A stretch of 56,747 nt of DNA from positions 1-56,747 of the forward strand of contig JSYX01000076.1 of NCBI GenBank assembly GCA_000787465.1, read 5' to 3'. Source of the stretch: Thermomucor indicae-seudaticae (taxonomy: Eukaryota > Mucoromycota > Mucoromycetes > Mucorales > Lichtheimiaceae). The stretch's first letter is position 1. Each line of letters begins with the position of its first letter. Below, piece after piece: positions 22,601-33,914 of this stretch. Below the pieces are notes generated by a model that was not told the origin of the DNA, ran no database searches, and was given only the letters and a program-made list of their open reading frames with translations. A program made the translations under genes and the position numbers.

Positions 22601-24724
22601 TCAGAGTTCTTGAGACGGTGAGCTTCATCAACAGCAAGATATTGCCACTTGATTGCTCCAAGTTCTTCCCGGTCTTTTAAGACGATTTCGTATGTGGTGA
22701 CTAGAATGTTGAATTTAAGCTTCTTTGTGCCTTCCACATAGAATTCTTGCTGCCGAATTACTTCTCGGGCCTTGCGATTACCGATATAGCAAATAGCGTT
22801 CATATCAGGCGCCCATTGTTTGATTTCGTTGAGCCAGTTCTCTGACGTGGATAATGGGACAACCACTAAGAATGGACCATAGACAGCGTGCTTATGAAAG
22901 AGCGTGCTTAAGAAGCCGATGGTCTGTACGGTCTTGCCGAGACCCATTTCGTCAGCGAGGATGCCATTCTTATTAGAGCACCACAACCAGTACATCCAGC
23001 TTATGCCATGAAGCTGATAGTCACGTAACGTCCCCCCTTTGATATAGCTTGGTTGCTCTCGTATAATAGAAAATGTCGGCCGTCCTTTGGCATAGGAAGT
23101 AGAGCGGGCGGGAATCTGCTGGCTTTGTTCGCGATCTAAAAATTCGTCGATCTCGGCTTGATGGTTCTCAGAAATCAAGTCAGCTTGCTCCCAGGTGCAT
23201 TCGTCATAATGAAGTTGCTTCCACTTTACAAAATATTCGCGGTTCTCGGGACCACCTCTCATACCGATCACTCTGTCAACTGTACGCCATGCCTCAATCT
23301 CTTCACGCCTCCGCGCCAAATCGATCTCCTGCTGTTCAATCTCCTCCTGCGTGGTCTCTGGATTCTTTCGGAAATATATATCGTCGTACACGTAGCTCTT
23401 CACATAATTCTCCACTTTGCGGAATCCTTTAAACGACTTCAAGTATTCATAAGTGTCCCATGTGTCATGAAGGTGAGACCACGCCTTCCACTTAATCAGA
23501 AATTCCATATTACGCTCTGGATCGTCTTCTTCATCATCAGCTAAAAATTATTGATGAGCATGACTTTAATTCATCAATGGGAAGTTACCATGCTTACCAA
23601 ATTCCTTGCGACGTCTGTGGTCGTGCACGCTCTCAATCACATCTCCTTCCTCTTCTTCTTGTTTCGGGGTATATGAGGCAGACACAGCTTGGTATTCTTC
23701 ATCATCGGACAAGCCCCAGAGCTCCGCATTGTCTTCATTATAATTCGTCACTGTGCGCTTCCTTGTGGAATACCGAAGGGCGTCGCTTGCTGGTATTTTT
23801 GAGGCTGTTTTTTGCCGTCTTTAGAACCCCGATCGACGTAGCATTTCCATGACATTGGGGTGATTTTTACCTTTGACGCGCCTCCTTCTTCCAGCCTTTC
23901 GGCGACTTTGCCCGTACGTGTCGTCGTCCGAGCTAAAGTCCTCCGACGAGGAGGCCGACTCGTCGGAGACAGTAGCCTTTCGAGCTACAAATCATGAAGC
24001 ATGTTGGTATTTCCCGCCCATATAATGGAGTCAACAAAAAGATGCCATACCACTTCTGCGTGCTGCTGCGCCACCTTTACGCGCACAGCTGCGCCTCGTC
24101 CCCGCCCTCTGCACGCCGTACTCGTCGTCACTGCTGTCTGTGTTGATGCTGCTTGCATCAACCTCCGAATCCTCCTCCGAGAGAACAGAAGCCTGCTAAT
24201 CATTATATTAAAAAGACCTCCTGTCTGGGACTTCAAGTTCAGGACTCACTAACCTTGTAAACAGCAGCTGTATTTTGGGCCTTGCGACGGGAGGAACGCC
24301 GCAGGCCATACAGCTCTGGGTCCAAATTACGAAAGTCAAGTGCCTCCTCGCCCAGCCGCCGCCGTCTCTCTTCTCCTTCACTGAGTTCTTCAAAAGACTC
24401 GTACATGTCGTCGTTTCCGTGGTCGCGAGCTACTGACGACGGACTGTCCAAATCCCATCCAGGGCTCGAACTCAGCTCCTCGCCCGCAGAAAACACTGAA
24501 CCATCATCATCGTCATTATTATTATTCTGCACGCCCTTGTACTCGTTGTCATCATCGTCAGAGGAATCTACAATACGCCGTCTCCGCTTGCGAGGGGTAA
24601 CCGCACTTGTGGAAGCTTCACTGTCGCTGTCTGAACTTCGCTTAATAGCCACGTGGCCGGTAAGCTGCTCTTCTTCAGGACCTTGCAATAGACAGGAGAA
24701 ATGAGCAATGGGAGGTTTCTTCAT
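19666..24724 (-). CDS. CHD1: CHD1-type chromodomain helicase, ATP-dependent chromatin remodeller
   Basis: Slides and spaces nucleosomes during transcription, by family. About five exons; the last (19666 to about 23545) holds most of the protein. N-terminal exons are acidic and Ser-rich ([22 protein letters not shown]). The double chromodomain shows [20 protein letters not shown] and [20 protein letters not shown]. The Snf2 motor has [42 protein letters not shown] and [27 protein letters not shown]-like region follows, then the CHD1 C-terminal (CHCT, DUF4208) domain near [20 protein letters not shown]. The protein ends in a His/Arg/Asp-rich tail. The start is the ATG at 24722-24724 ([13 protein letters not shown]); an in-frame ATG further upstream (24787) is less likely. 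About 1,600 residues in all, a usual CHD1 length. Confidence 0.95.
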
Positions 24725-25276
24725 CGAGTGAAAGAAAGAAAGAATGAATAAAGAATAAAGAGATCCTCTGGAGTCCTTGGGCTGCACGAATTAAAGGTGA
24801 AAGAAGAAGGGCATTGAAATTGGGGAGTTTACTGCAAAGCAGAAATGTAAAAGGTAATGCTGATTAAAAATTGGTTGCAACTAGTAAAAACTCCAGGTCC
24901 ATTGGGTTGAGCAATCGTCTTCAGTGTCTCGAAGATCTCCTGACTGCACAAGAGAACGCGTCGACACTTTAAAACATGGTGTCACCATCTGGAGGAGACC
25001 AGTCGGTAACATGAGAAAAAATGGGCAAAAATGGGTAGAATGGAATGGAGAATTACGGTCACCATGGTTGACATGAAAGGGTCCGAAGTGCAAACAAGCA
25101 AAGGTATACCGGTAGTAATAACAAAAATAGAGACAGTATCAAAAGTAATAGGTTAGGGTTGGCTACGACCAAACTTACCATGCATGGCCTTGGGATAAGA
25201 CGCAGTAAAAAAAGAAAAGGGCGATGGCCGAATTTGTGTAAAGGCAGAAAACTTTTTAATCCAAACGTGGATTGAT
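24725..25276. other. intergenic between CHD1 start and GWT1 stop
   Basis: About 550 bp holding the CHD1 promoter and 5' UTR and the GWT1 3' UTR. Minus-strand frames here look like read-through of the GWT1 tail in other frames. Nothing else was recognised. Confidence 0.5.
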
Positions 25277-27094
25277 TTACAGCTTCACTCTGATCTGAAA
25301 TTGTCGCCATAGAACCCAAGGCAATAAAGATACCACGGTCATATACAACAAACAGACTAAAAAGCTGACAATTGTCGAAGCATACAACGTTTTCATGGTC
25401 AAGTTTACCAACCCCGTAAGAACGTTCGCCTAACGTCCCCTGACTCAATAAACCTGAATCGTGGTCTTTGATCACTGACTTACCCATAAGAATGTTGCTA
25501 GTCCGTTGATATTCACGGATTCCAAAAGGAACGGTGTGTCGCTTGCTCTGTGCTGGATTTCTACCCACGTCAATGCGACCAGCAATGTCAAATTGAATGC
25601 TACCACCCATAAAATATACGGTAAGTTTGCCTGAAAGTTCGTTGACATGAGAGACAGAATTAGTACAGCAAAGTGAAACCGTAACGATATGTTTCAGGTA
25701 CCATTCTCCGCGACACTTGGTAACCATCTTCGTATCCTGTTAACAGTCTCCAAACACCAAACAGCACCCAATATGTTATGGCACGTAGGGTTAAATGCAC
25801 TGCGATTCGCGTTGTTTCGTTTGCCTTGCCAAAAGGGATTGACTGTGATATCCAAGTTTTTTCTAGATCCTTGCTGAATACTATAAGACCCGAGTCCAGC
25901 CCGAGAAGGAATATTGACAAATAGCCTGCTTAGACTTGTCAGTAGCAGCGCTATCCCCGGAGCTGACAGATGCACTCGCCTAGAAAGCTACATATGCCTT
26001 CCTTATTGGCACTAATGATATCAATGCGTGGCGCTTCAAGAATCCAGGACTGCAGTCCTTGGAAAAGCAGGTGCTGGTACCCTTGCATAACAATGTAAAT
26101 GTGCCGGTTCCAATAACAAGACTTCACACAAGAAAAACCAAACGTACCTCCTCCAATCAACAGACCGAGCACTGAAAACGGAAGAATATGACGCAAAAAG
26201 CTTACAAGTGTAACAAGTGGCGGCAGAAAACCCAGAGTAAAGAAAAAGTTCCAGTGCAACCCGTATTCGGAATGATGCTCCTGTTCAACAGTTGCTCAAT
26301 TTCAGTTACTGGATCAAGGTCTCCCGCAAAGAAAACATTTACTTGATAGTCAACTCCCTTCGTTAATATTAGCCTAGTAAACCCCAGCATAAGTATTGAC
26401 AAGGCAGATCGAATAGATCGCAATAATGATCGAAAGGGCGTCGTCTGATTCTCTTTCAAGTAAGCCCTGGATGCTACAATGCCCGATGAGAAGACAACTG
26501 AGCCTACGCCGACATCCATCTTTTTTTACGCCAATACAATCAGTAACAAATTCTGCTGTCAGAATGTCGTCGATTCAGTACCAAGGATGTTCCAAAAGTC
26601 TCGACTTTGGCGAAACGACGAGGAAATATCGGAAAGTCAACAGCGAGGATGGCGATGCACGTCAGAAGCATTGTCCCTGCCCGGTACACTGTAAGGTACG
26701 ACTTAAAGTGTAGGTTGGTTGTCGACTGACGGGTTTCTTCCGTATGGGCCGTCAGGGACGTTAAATATCCAAATGAAAACACGGTAGTAATGACAAGGGC
26801 AGCATATTCAGCTGCCACTGTTTGACAAGTCAATGCAGGAAGTACGTAGATGACAAATTGGCTCAGAAAACCATCGTAACGTCCGAAGCGGGTTTTGATG
26901 AAAGATGACCATAAAAAATGCGATGCCTTGCACGACAAGCCGACATTGTTAAGTAACGGTTTTGAGCATTTGGAGATGGAAGTCGTGCTTACAACTACAG
27001 ATGAGCAGACGGTAATAATCTCGTGTATTGAGCCGCCTGTGCAATTCGCGACCCAAGCTTCTTGTGCACGTTTATAGTCTTCGTCACGGTTCAT
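25277..27094 (-). CDS. GWT1: Gwt1/PIG-W, GPI-anchor inositol acyltransferase
   Basis: Polytopic ER membrane enzyme that acylates the inositol of GlcN-PI during GPI-anchor synthesis; in fungi this feeds cell-wall mannoproteins. About six exons. The N-terminus, [20 protein letters not shown], matches the family start. The diagnostic block is [15 protein letters not shown] spliced to [35 protein letters not shown], also characteristic, follows at about 26275-26217. Then come hydrophobic segments and a C-terminal part [39 protein letters not shown] and [20 protein letters not shown], ending at the TAA 25277-25279. Its start is 91 bp from the divergent AMSH start, so the two probably share a promoter. 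Confidence 0.93.
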
Positions 27095-27185
27095 ATCACC
27101 CTGTGCCTGACAGTTGCAGAAATTTTTGGACAACAGCGCAGTTGCTGGCTGCATAACTTTTCATCTCGCCGAGCGTCAGTAACCC
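27095..27185. promoter_or_regulatory. divergent promoter shared by GWT1 and AMSH
   Basis: Only 91 bp separate the two start codons, which face away from each other. Both 5' UTRs must be very short or overlap. No clear TATA box is visible. Confidence 0.6.
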
Positions 27186-29242
27186 ATGGCAGAGGAGCAA
27201 ATAAAGTCGACTTCCGATTTGAACAAATATGCCGTTGTTAAAGTCGACTCGAACATTCCCATTCGACTCTATTTTCGGTCAGCAGATTTGCTAATCAAGC
27301 AAGCAAGAGTATACCGCAATGAAGGAGATCTCGAACACGCATACATTCTGTACATGAAATACACAACGTAGGCCCGGCATTACTGCGGAACAAAAGCACA
27401 CGTATACCGATATATGAGAGCCCCCAATAGATTAGGTGTTGTTGAACTACCGAAGCATGTTAGTTATAAGGACCCGGAGAACAAGAAAGCTTTAAAAACT
27501 ATAAAGCTGGTAGATATAAACAAAATGATGTCGGTTCTGTATGTCCTGTTTCTTAAATGGTGTTTGTAAAGAACTGCTTGGAAGCCCTTGACGCTCTGGA
27601 ACAGCTGCAACCGTTGCTGGATGCCGAGTATAAAAAGCGCGCTGCTGCATTAGAGAATTCACAGCCTATTCCTGAAAAGAAGCTTGACGAAGAAACCGAA
27701 CAAATTGCGAAAACTGGAGAATCGAAAAAAGAGGGTAAGATAGTGGCGCTCTATCTGTAAAATTGTCTTCGTACGCTTACCGGTTGAACTAGAAAAGATA
27801 CAAGTAGAATTGGATAAGCTCCTGAAAAATGAGAAGACACAGATCGAATCTCCCGCTTTGAAAGATGAGAAATCGTTAGAAGAGTCTCCTCTACAGGAAC
27901 CCTGGTCGCTTCAAGAAGCATTGCGTGGAATTTCAGGGCTTGGCACCCAGGAAACACCTCGACAAATCGACGGGTAAGTGAGGAGTGCTATTCGTCTGCA
28001 AAGCAGATTTTCTGACTTTTCTGCTAGCTCACATGAAAACACATCCGCAAAGACCCAATACCCAACCAACATAATATATAACCAAAGTGATAAGTGCGTT
28101 AAATATCGTTGCACAGCCGCCAATGGGTTCGATTCTGACTCTCATGGCATGGAAGGTTTAGCTACGTTTCGAAAACTATAGCGAAGTCCCCGGCTCCTCC
28201 ATTACCACCCAAACCCGTGCTTGTTCCATCCGATTTCGTAATAGCACAGCCTTCTTCACCGTCACCACCGCCAGTGCCGTCAAAGATTCGAATTACACCA
28301 ATTGACCAACAAAACAGCCGTCCTTTCTCCGCAGCGCCTCCAGTGCCTCCAAAGGTTAAATTGGTCGAAGAGGAGGAGATTCAAGAATACAGTCAAGGTG
28401 ATACGCGTGCACTTATTTCCGGAACTTTTACACTGACATGAGATTAAACCAGCGACGACTGAGGGCGGCGAGCCACTTCGAATTTTAAACGTCCCGAGCA
28501 TGATTCAGCACAGATTTCTAGCTATTGCAGAGCCAAATACAAGGAAGAACATCGAGACTTGCGGAATTTTGTGTGGCAAGCTTGTGAGTGCTGTAGTCAC
28601 TGGCAGTTCGTGTCAATCACTCTGCTAACGGAATCTTGTAGCGGAATAACGTCCTTACTGTGACCAAACTTATAATACCAAAGCAAAGTGGGACCTCTGA
28701 CACGTGCACCACCGAGAATGAAGAAGAACTTTTCGAGTATCAGGACAAGAACGACTTGCTCACTTTCGGGTGGATCCATGTAAGTCCACAGGAAAGCTAT
28801 CTTGAAGTTATCATTACATTGACAAATCTCTGTGTAAGACACATCCTTCGCAATCATGCTTCCTCAGCTCCTTGGATCTCCATACTCATTGTTCTTACCA
28901 GCTGATGCTACCTGAAGCAATTGCTATCGTCTGTGCTCCAAAGCACAATCCAAGGTAAAACTAAAACACAAGGCAGTTTAGTCGAAGCGTCTAACTTAAA
29001 CCGCGTAACTGTAGTTTTGGAGTATTCCGACTTACCGATCCTCCGGGTTTAGGACTCATCAGTGATTGCAAAGAGAAGGGGACGTTTCATCCGCATCCTG
29101 ATCAACCGATATACACGGTAGGCTTGACAGAATACCATTAGTTGTCCCGCGCACTGAATGATATCAACGATAGGATACCCATGACGACGTTGGACATGTT
29201 CGGATGACCAACGGCGACTTTGAAGTGGTTGATCTACGATAG
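27186..29242 (+). CDS. STAMBP: AMSH/STAMBP-type JAMM deubiquitinase (Sst2-like)
   Basis: Zinc metalloprotease that trims K63-linked ubiquitin chains on endosomes, by family. Seven or more exons. The N-terminal USP8-dimerisation/MIT-like domain reads [20 protein letters not shown] and spliced [20 protein letters not shown]. The central linker is coiled and then Pro-rich ([17 protein letters not shown]), suggesting SH3 partners. The C-terminal MPN+/JAMM domain has [10 protein letters not shown] with the catalytic Glu and the zinc ligands in [20 protein letters not shown]; an intron (about 28780-28838) falls between the two His of the HTH motif. It continues [20 protein letters not shown] and ends FEVVDLR with stop 29240-29242. 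The start at 27186 directly precedes the domain. Confidence 0.93.
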
Positions 29243-29899
29243 CGAAAGGCATTGTTCAGTGTTTCGATTATAAATGTAAAAACGTGTATCTAAGATGCTC
29301 GATGTTGAGTTTTTCAAATAACTGATAGTCTAATGGCTTGGTCTGCGACGTGTTCAATTGCCAATTGTAAAATTAGAAACGGAATTCATATATGTGATAT
29401 GTGTACGAGTATAGCGAAACCAGTTGTCATAAGAAACACAGTGCAGCTTATCTGTTTCGTCGGAAACTATCTGAAAAATGAGGCCGCGAGAAGCCGATGC
29501 TAGACGAATCGGTTATGGAATACATGTTTTCCTAGGTATATCTTTCCACTTGAATATAGGACACTGAGCAACTATGTGAAGCAGGGTGCTTTTTTTTGTT
29601 AGGCTGGAGTAGAGCCGCCCAGGAGAAATCCAAGCAGGGTGCTTTCTTCCGTTGATCACAGAAGGCGCCGCCGATTCGGGACTGAGATGTCGGGACCTTA
29701 AAATGCTCTTTGCATGCCATGATTATCCCTCATAGACGAAGTCGATGCAGAAGGCTTATTTCAAGGAACCTATAATTATGGATTATAGACCACGCTATAT
29801 TACGCTATATTTCCTGGAAATTTCACCGGTTTATAGGCGTTTTCGCCGTCTTTTGTAGCATATCGGGACTTGAATGTACCAATCCCACAACTTGGCAAT
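29243..29899. other. intergenic, with a 14-bp direct repeat
   Basis: No gene recognised. AAGCAGGGTGCTTT occurs at 29579-29592 and again at 29632-29645 in the same orientation. Near 29770-29815 there are repeated ATTATG/GCTATATT words. This stretch precedes the structured RNA candidate and may carry its upstream elements. Confidence 0.4.
29579..29645 (+). repeat. 14-bp direct repeat pair upstream of the RNA candidate
   Basis: Two exact copies of AAGCAGGGTGCTTT, starts 53 bp apart. Each is itself partly palindromic (AAGCA...TGCTT). Their role is unknown; a protein-binding site is one possibility. Confidence 0.5.
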
Positions 29900-29916
29900 T
29901 TCGAGATTTTGACGGC

Positions 29917-29924
29917 TATATAAG
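29917..29924 (+). promoter_or_regulatory. candidate TATA box for the RNA gene
   Basis: TATATAAG lies about 28 bp before the first stable hairpin of the GC-rich candidate RNA (29952). Upstream TATA boxes at this distance are common at fungal Pol III genes. Inference only. Confidence 0.4.
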
Positions 29925-29944
29925 GACCGGGGTTTGCATGACCG

Positions 29945-30243
29945 TTGACCGGAAAGTGTAGCGACTTTCTGTAAGCTGAGCAGCGGTCTAGAAAGGGATG
30001 AATTCACACGGCGGTGGAGCCACGGTTGCATGGTTACCTTGTCGAAGACAGTGTCTCTCAGAGGTTCGTGTTCAACATACGGATTTGGGCGTAGGCCTGG
30101 GTCTGTAGGTTGTTGAATACCGGGGAACCGCCCGAGGGCAGCAATGCAGCAGGGAAAACCCGGAGCATGAAACCGGCTGGGAGATGGCACGTCGGAGAGG
30201 ATTTACCATGTAGCCGCCACCACGGGTGGGGACTACCCCTTTT
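29945..30243 (+). ncRNA. candidate structured non-coding RNA, about 300 nt, family not assigned
   Basis: GC-rich with no convincing coding frame, unlike its AT-richer surroundings. Several complementary segments fit one folded RNA. GAAAGT (29952-29957) pairs with ACTTTC (29964-29969) around a 6-nt loop. GGTTC (30063-30067) and TTCAACA (30071-30077) pair with TGTTGAA (30111-30117) and GAACC (30125-30129), a two-part stem. GGGAAAACCC near 30152 forms a small hairpin. GGGGACTACCCC (30228-30239) is a hairpin directly followed by TTTT (30240-30243), a Pol III stop. A TATA-like box lies upstream. The piece GGGAAAACCCGGAGCATG faintly recalls the conserved core of SRP RNA helix 8, or of RNase P RNA (GGAGCAAG), but neither match is complete. 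It could also be an unknown lncRNA or a UTR. Confidence 0.45.
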
Positions 30244-30693
30244 GCCTCTTTACCCGTTTCTTTTGGCGTTTGATGCTCTACCCAGATAACTAGATAAGAA
30301 TGTCTTTGAAATAAATAATAACATTTCAAACACCAGAAGGATTCATAGGCCAATGCAGAATTTGCAGTCTTCTAAAGATCCAGGATTTGTATCCATTGCT
30401 CAACGTAACAACACACGTAGGAAGTGTCCTTGGTCACATTCTTCTTTCTCAGACTTTAGAGTGCATTTTCAAAGCAGAAGCACTATAGCGTGAGACTCCT
30501 TAATCACCCGAGGAGATTGACTTGCAATTGCATCGACATCTTTCAATAGCTACGAAGAATTCACGTTTCTCGCGCTTCATAATATCTCCGAGAACGCGCA
30601 GTAACACAAGGACACTTCACAGTGGGTGTCGCTGGTACCGAGGATTCGGGTTAAATTTCTTTTCTGCTTCTTCGTCGTCTTCTTGCCCACCCC
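30244..30693. other. intergenic upstream of MFS transporter
   Basis: About 450 bp without a recognised gene. An open frame at 30522-30728 (+) overlaps the transporter start in another frame and looks like chance or 5' UTR sequence. Confidence 0.4.
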
Positions 30694-32548
30694 ATGTTCC
30701 TAGTAGGCAAGAGGAATGCCATTTGTAAAGCCGCTTGCGACGATCCAACAAAAGGAGATTCGCAATCGTTCTGTGTCAATGAATCCGCCAATGAGCAATA
30801 CAGAACGTACCCGATTCGCTTCTATGGACTCACGCTAATCGGCCTTTTGAACATTGCATCGTCCATGTCGTGGCTATCGGTAGCTCCTGTTCCGGAATAC
30901 GCCGCTAGCTTCTTTGGTGGTGTTAGTTTGACGACTATCAATTGGTTCTCCAACGTCTTTATGCTTGCCTATATTTTTGCTGGCCCTGCTTCTGGTTTTA
31001 TATATGATCATTACAGTGTTAAAGTTGGGGTAAATGAGAGATGTAAAAAGAGGTCATGGGTACACGTATGATTTGTCTAGTCCTGACTTGCAGCTTACAT
31101 ATGTATATAGCTTGTCAGTGGGGCTGGTCTGCAGACACTTGGATCGTGGTTGCGTTTCTTTTCAGTTTTTGTCCAGAATTCCCCTGGAAGGCTTGCATTG
31201 GCGTTGGTTGGACAGGTGAGTATAACAGACCTTCGCCACAGGAGTCTACTTCCTAAGTATGGGGAATTTGGAGAAAGATAGTGTGTGCGATAGGTCAGCC
31301 ATTCATTTTGAACTCTGCGACACCGGTAAGACTAGTAACTACGTTGGGGTCTCCCAAGCGTGCGCATGGTAATTTCTATGTAACAAGTATGCTGCTCTAT
31401 GGTTTGGACCTGATGGACGTGGCTCAGCAACGACAGTTGGTGGTTTGAGTAAGGACACATTTATTCCTATTGTTCTCTCTATGGCGCTTTGACCTCCTCA
31501 TTGTTACACAGCCAATGCTGTCGGGATGGCCATTGCTTCGGTGCTGATACCGGGTGTGGTAACCAACTCCGACGATATGTGGCTAGCCGTAAGTATCGAG
31601 CTTCTCATATCTCGCATTTGTTTTCATTCTAACCTCTTGTCGCAGTTCCTCATCGTCGCCTGTATAACAACTGGATTCGCGGTCCCTGCGCTGTTCGTTC
31701 CATCTAAACCAAAGACACCGCCGTCCTATAGTGCATCTAACAAGGACGAACGTCGGCTTCCTGTACATGAGAGTCTTCGTCTACTCGTCACCAATTATAA
31801 CTTTCTCATCATCCTCTTCACATTCTCCGTCATGTGCGGCTTGTTTTCAGCATTATCGTCACTGATGGCCCAAATCACCGTACCTTACGGCCTGGCGGTG
31901 GATGATGCAGGATATCTGAGCGTAGCCCTGATAGTAGCGGGCATCATCGGGACTGTTCTAACTGGGATCATACTGGACAAATTCAAGGTACACAAAATCA
32001 TTCTCAAAACCTTTGTACCAGTCCTCGGCTTCATGTACCTAGCTTTCTTGATGGTGGGTCCGTGTCTGTCTTTTTTCTGTCCGCCGTGCCTTTTCCAAAC
32101 CTAGGCTGGAATCTCGCGCTTACTGACCATTGTCATCTATAGTTAACCAAGATAACTTTGTGCCGATGGCCGTTGTATGCGCCATCATGGGCTACTTTAC
32201 CTTCTCTCTGCTTCCTGTGGCGCTTGAACTAAGTGTTGAGTGTAAGTTAGCGAACACCTGGATTCCCACAGATACCGTCTTATATAGTATCTCTTAACAG
32301 GCTCTTATCCGGTATCAGAGTCTATATCAAGCCCTTTTTTATGGACAGGGTCCCAGATGTTGGGACTCATTTTCCTGTCTGGCATGGACGCGCTACGTGA
32401 TGATGACGGTGATCCTCCTGGCAATATGCGGCGAGCATTGATCATGGCAACAGGTCTTGCCATGCCTATGATGATGCTCTGTGCGCTATACACAAGTCGT
32501 AACAAACGCTTAGAATCTGAGGTCGCTCACAGCTATCGCGTTGCATGA
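30694..32548 (+). CDS. MFS transporter, SLC49 (FLVCR/DIRC2)-like
   Basis: Multi-pass membrane transporter. Animal SLC49 members carry heme, choline or related cargo; the substrate here is unknown. Exons join as: FYGLTLIGLLNIASSMSWLS, INWFSNVFMLAYIFAGPASG, then LVSGAGLQTLGSWLRFFS, GRLALALVGQ spliced to PFILNSATP, then KYAALWFGPDGRGSATTVGG. The WFGPDGRGSATT segment corresponds to WF..xERATAT of the family. The second half starts FLIVACITTGFAVPALFVP, with a cytosolic loop before NFLIILFTFSVMCGLFSALS, and ends with a segment including FTFSLLPVALELSVECSYPV. The stop is at 32546-32548. About 450 residues and 12 hydrophobic segments are expected. The first ATG used (30694) gives a short Lys/Cys-containing N-terminus. 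Confidence 0.82.
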
Positions 32549-32822
32549 ACGACCATTTAAGCAACAACTGTTTCGTTATTTCGAATCTAAGCCTTACAAG
32601 GTAACTGACGGATAAGATATATCGTACGTATGTAATGGTTAGTCATACATCTGTTACCCAAATACGAAATGTCATTATGCTGACCGCAGCTTGTATGAAT
32701 TTTGAGTGTGCTACCCAAGTTTTATTAGTTACAATCCGATGCGTTCTTTATACTTTCAAAAATGCGGCATTTCGGCTACCAAAGATGTTAAATAGCTGAG
32801 GGAAACGAGTTCTACGAGATGA

Positions 32823-33914
32823 CTAAACTGCACAGGTCGTCTGTTTACATAGATCGAGGAATGTAGAACGATCTAGTTTTTCAAAGAATACCAAACCGGA
32901 AGCTTTTTCGATGGAAGAGAGCTGTACCTGAAAATTGGTCAAGGGTGTCTTGCTGTCAATAGCTTTGTTGGGAAGGACGAATGCACCCATAGCGTATTCT
33001 CCCGAGCCACTACTGTTCGTTGCCAGTATGACCTTGAAAAAGTGAGTAGGGACAGCTACATTCGGGATGGTGCCAAGAACTGGGTAATAAACGTAGTAGC
33101 CTGGGTTGGAACCCGTCTGCGGTTGCTTCAATATACTGGACGCAGTAGAATCCTTCATTGGTTGCGGTAAAAACAGCGGACCGGTAAAGACATAGACATC
33201 CGTAAAGTTCTTTGTCAGGTCACGCACAAATCCTTCAAAGTATGCCCAGTCTGATAGGAAAGAATCAATGTTCACGTCTGATACTCTCAAATGTGTCGTC
33301 ATGGAAACTCACATTGTCTATTGAATCCGACGCCGACCTGTGGCGCCATGTTGGACAGCAAAAAGGTCTCGTCCATTGCAGTCTGACTAGACATGGCATC
33401 CGCAGCGGGTGCCATGTGGCCGCGATCGTATCCGCTGCCCACGTAATCTTTAAGCAGGGCACGGAAGAGTTCTGGAATCGACTTGTCTTCCTGGAAGCTC
33501 GACTTGTCTCTGTTGACGTCTTGACCCGCCTTCAGCGATTCGGCTGTCAAGTGCTCACCGACCCAGTACGGTAGACGGTCGCGTCGGTTGTAGGAAGCCA
33601 CGTATTCCGTGCGTTCAAGCAAGTCATTGACGGGTCCTGGCTCATTGATGAGCAGCGATATCCCAACTGATCGCGGAGCAAAAAAGCCTCTTACCTGGAT
33701 TGCCGAACTGAAGAATATCAGAAGAGCTGGAACGACGTACAAAATTCAGGACTCTATGAAATGACGGTGATGCTGACAATGACACAAAGTGCATACACAA
33801 GACACCGAGAATAAATCCGCTAAGTAACCAGACAATCCGCGATTGCCAGGACGTCCTCAAGGTCTTTGCCGCCATGGAAGAGGAAGAAGGCAACCGCTTG
33901 AATTTGAGCTTCAT
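32823..33914 (-). CDS. NUC1: endonuclease G / Nuc1, DNA/RNA non-specific (beta-beta-alpha-metal) nuclease
   Basis: Sugar-nonspecific nuclease, mitochondrial in characterised fungi. Three exons. Exon 1 (from the ATG at 33912-33914) is basic, with a hydrophobic anchor IVWLLSGFILGVLCMHFVSL, and ends LQFGNPG. Exon 2 begins PGPVNDLLERTEYVASYNRR and carries the active-site motif DRGHMAPAAD (catalytic His) and LSNMAPQVGVGFNR (metal and structural Asn). Exon 3 has WAYFEGFVRDLTKNFTDVYV, VYFTGPLFLP-like VFTGPLFLP, and VPTHFFKVIL. The stop is at 32823-32825. The basic-plus-hydrophobic N-terminus fits the family's inner-membrane anchor. About 320 residues, normal length. Confidence 0.95.

Noticed and set aside
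25059..25727. 222-codon minus-strand frame in the GWT1 region
   Set aside because: The conserved Gwt1 segments lie in other frames joined by introns (for example at about 25485); this frame runs through introns and 3' UTR.
28115..28145. GGGTTCGATTC resembling a tRNA T-arm/B box in an AMSH intron
   Set aside because: No matching acceptor stem, D-arm or anticodon arm could be laid out around it.
29831..30190. 119-codon minus-strand frame across the GC-rich island
   Set aside because: No domain and no codon-like pattern; the sequence is better explained by paired RNA segments on the plus strand.
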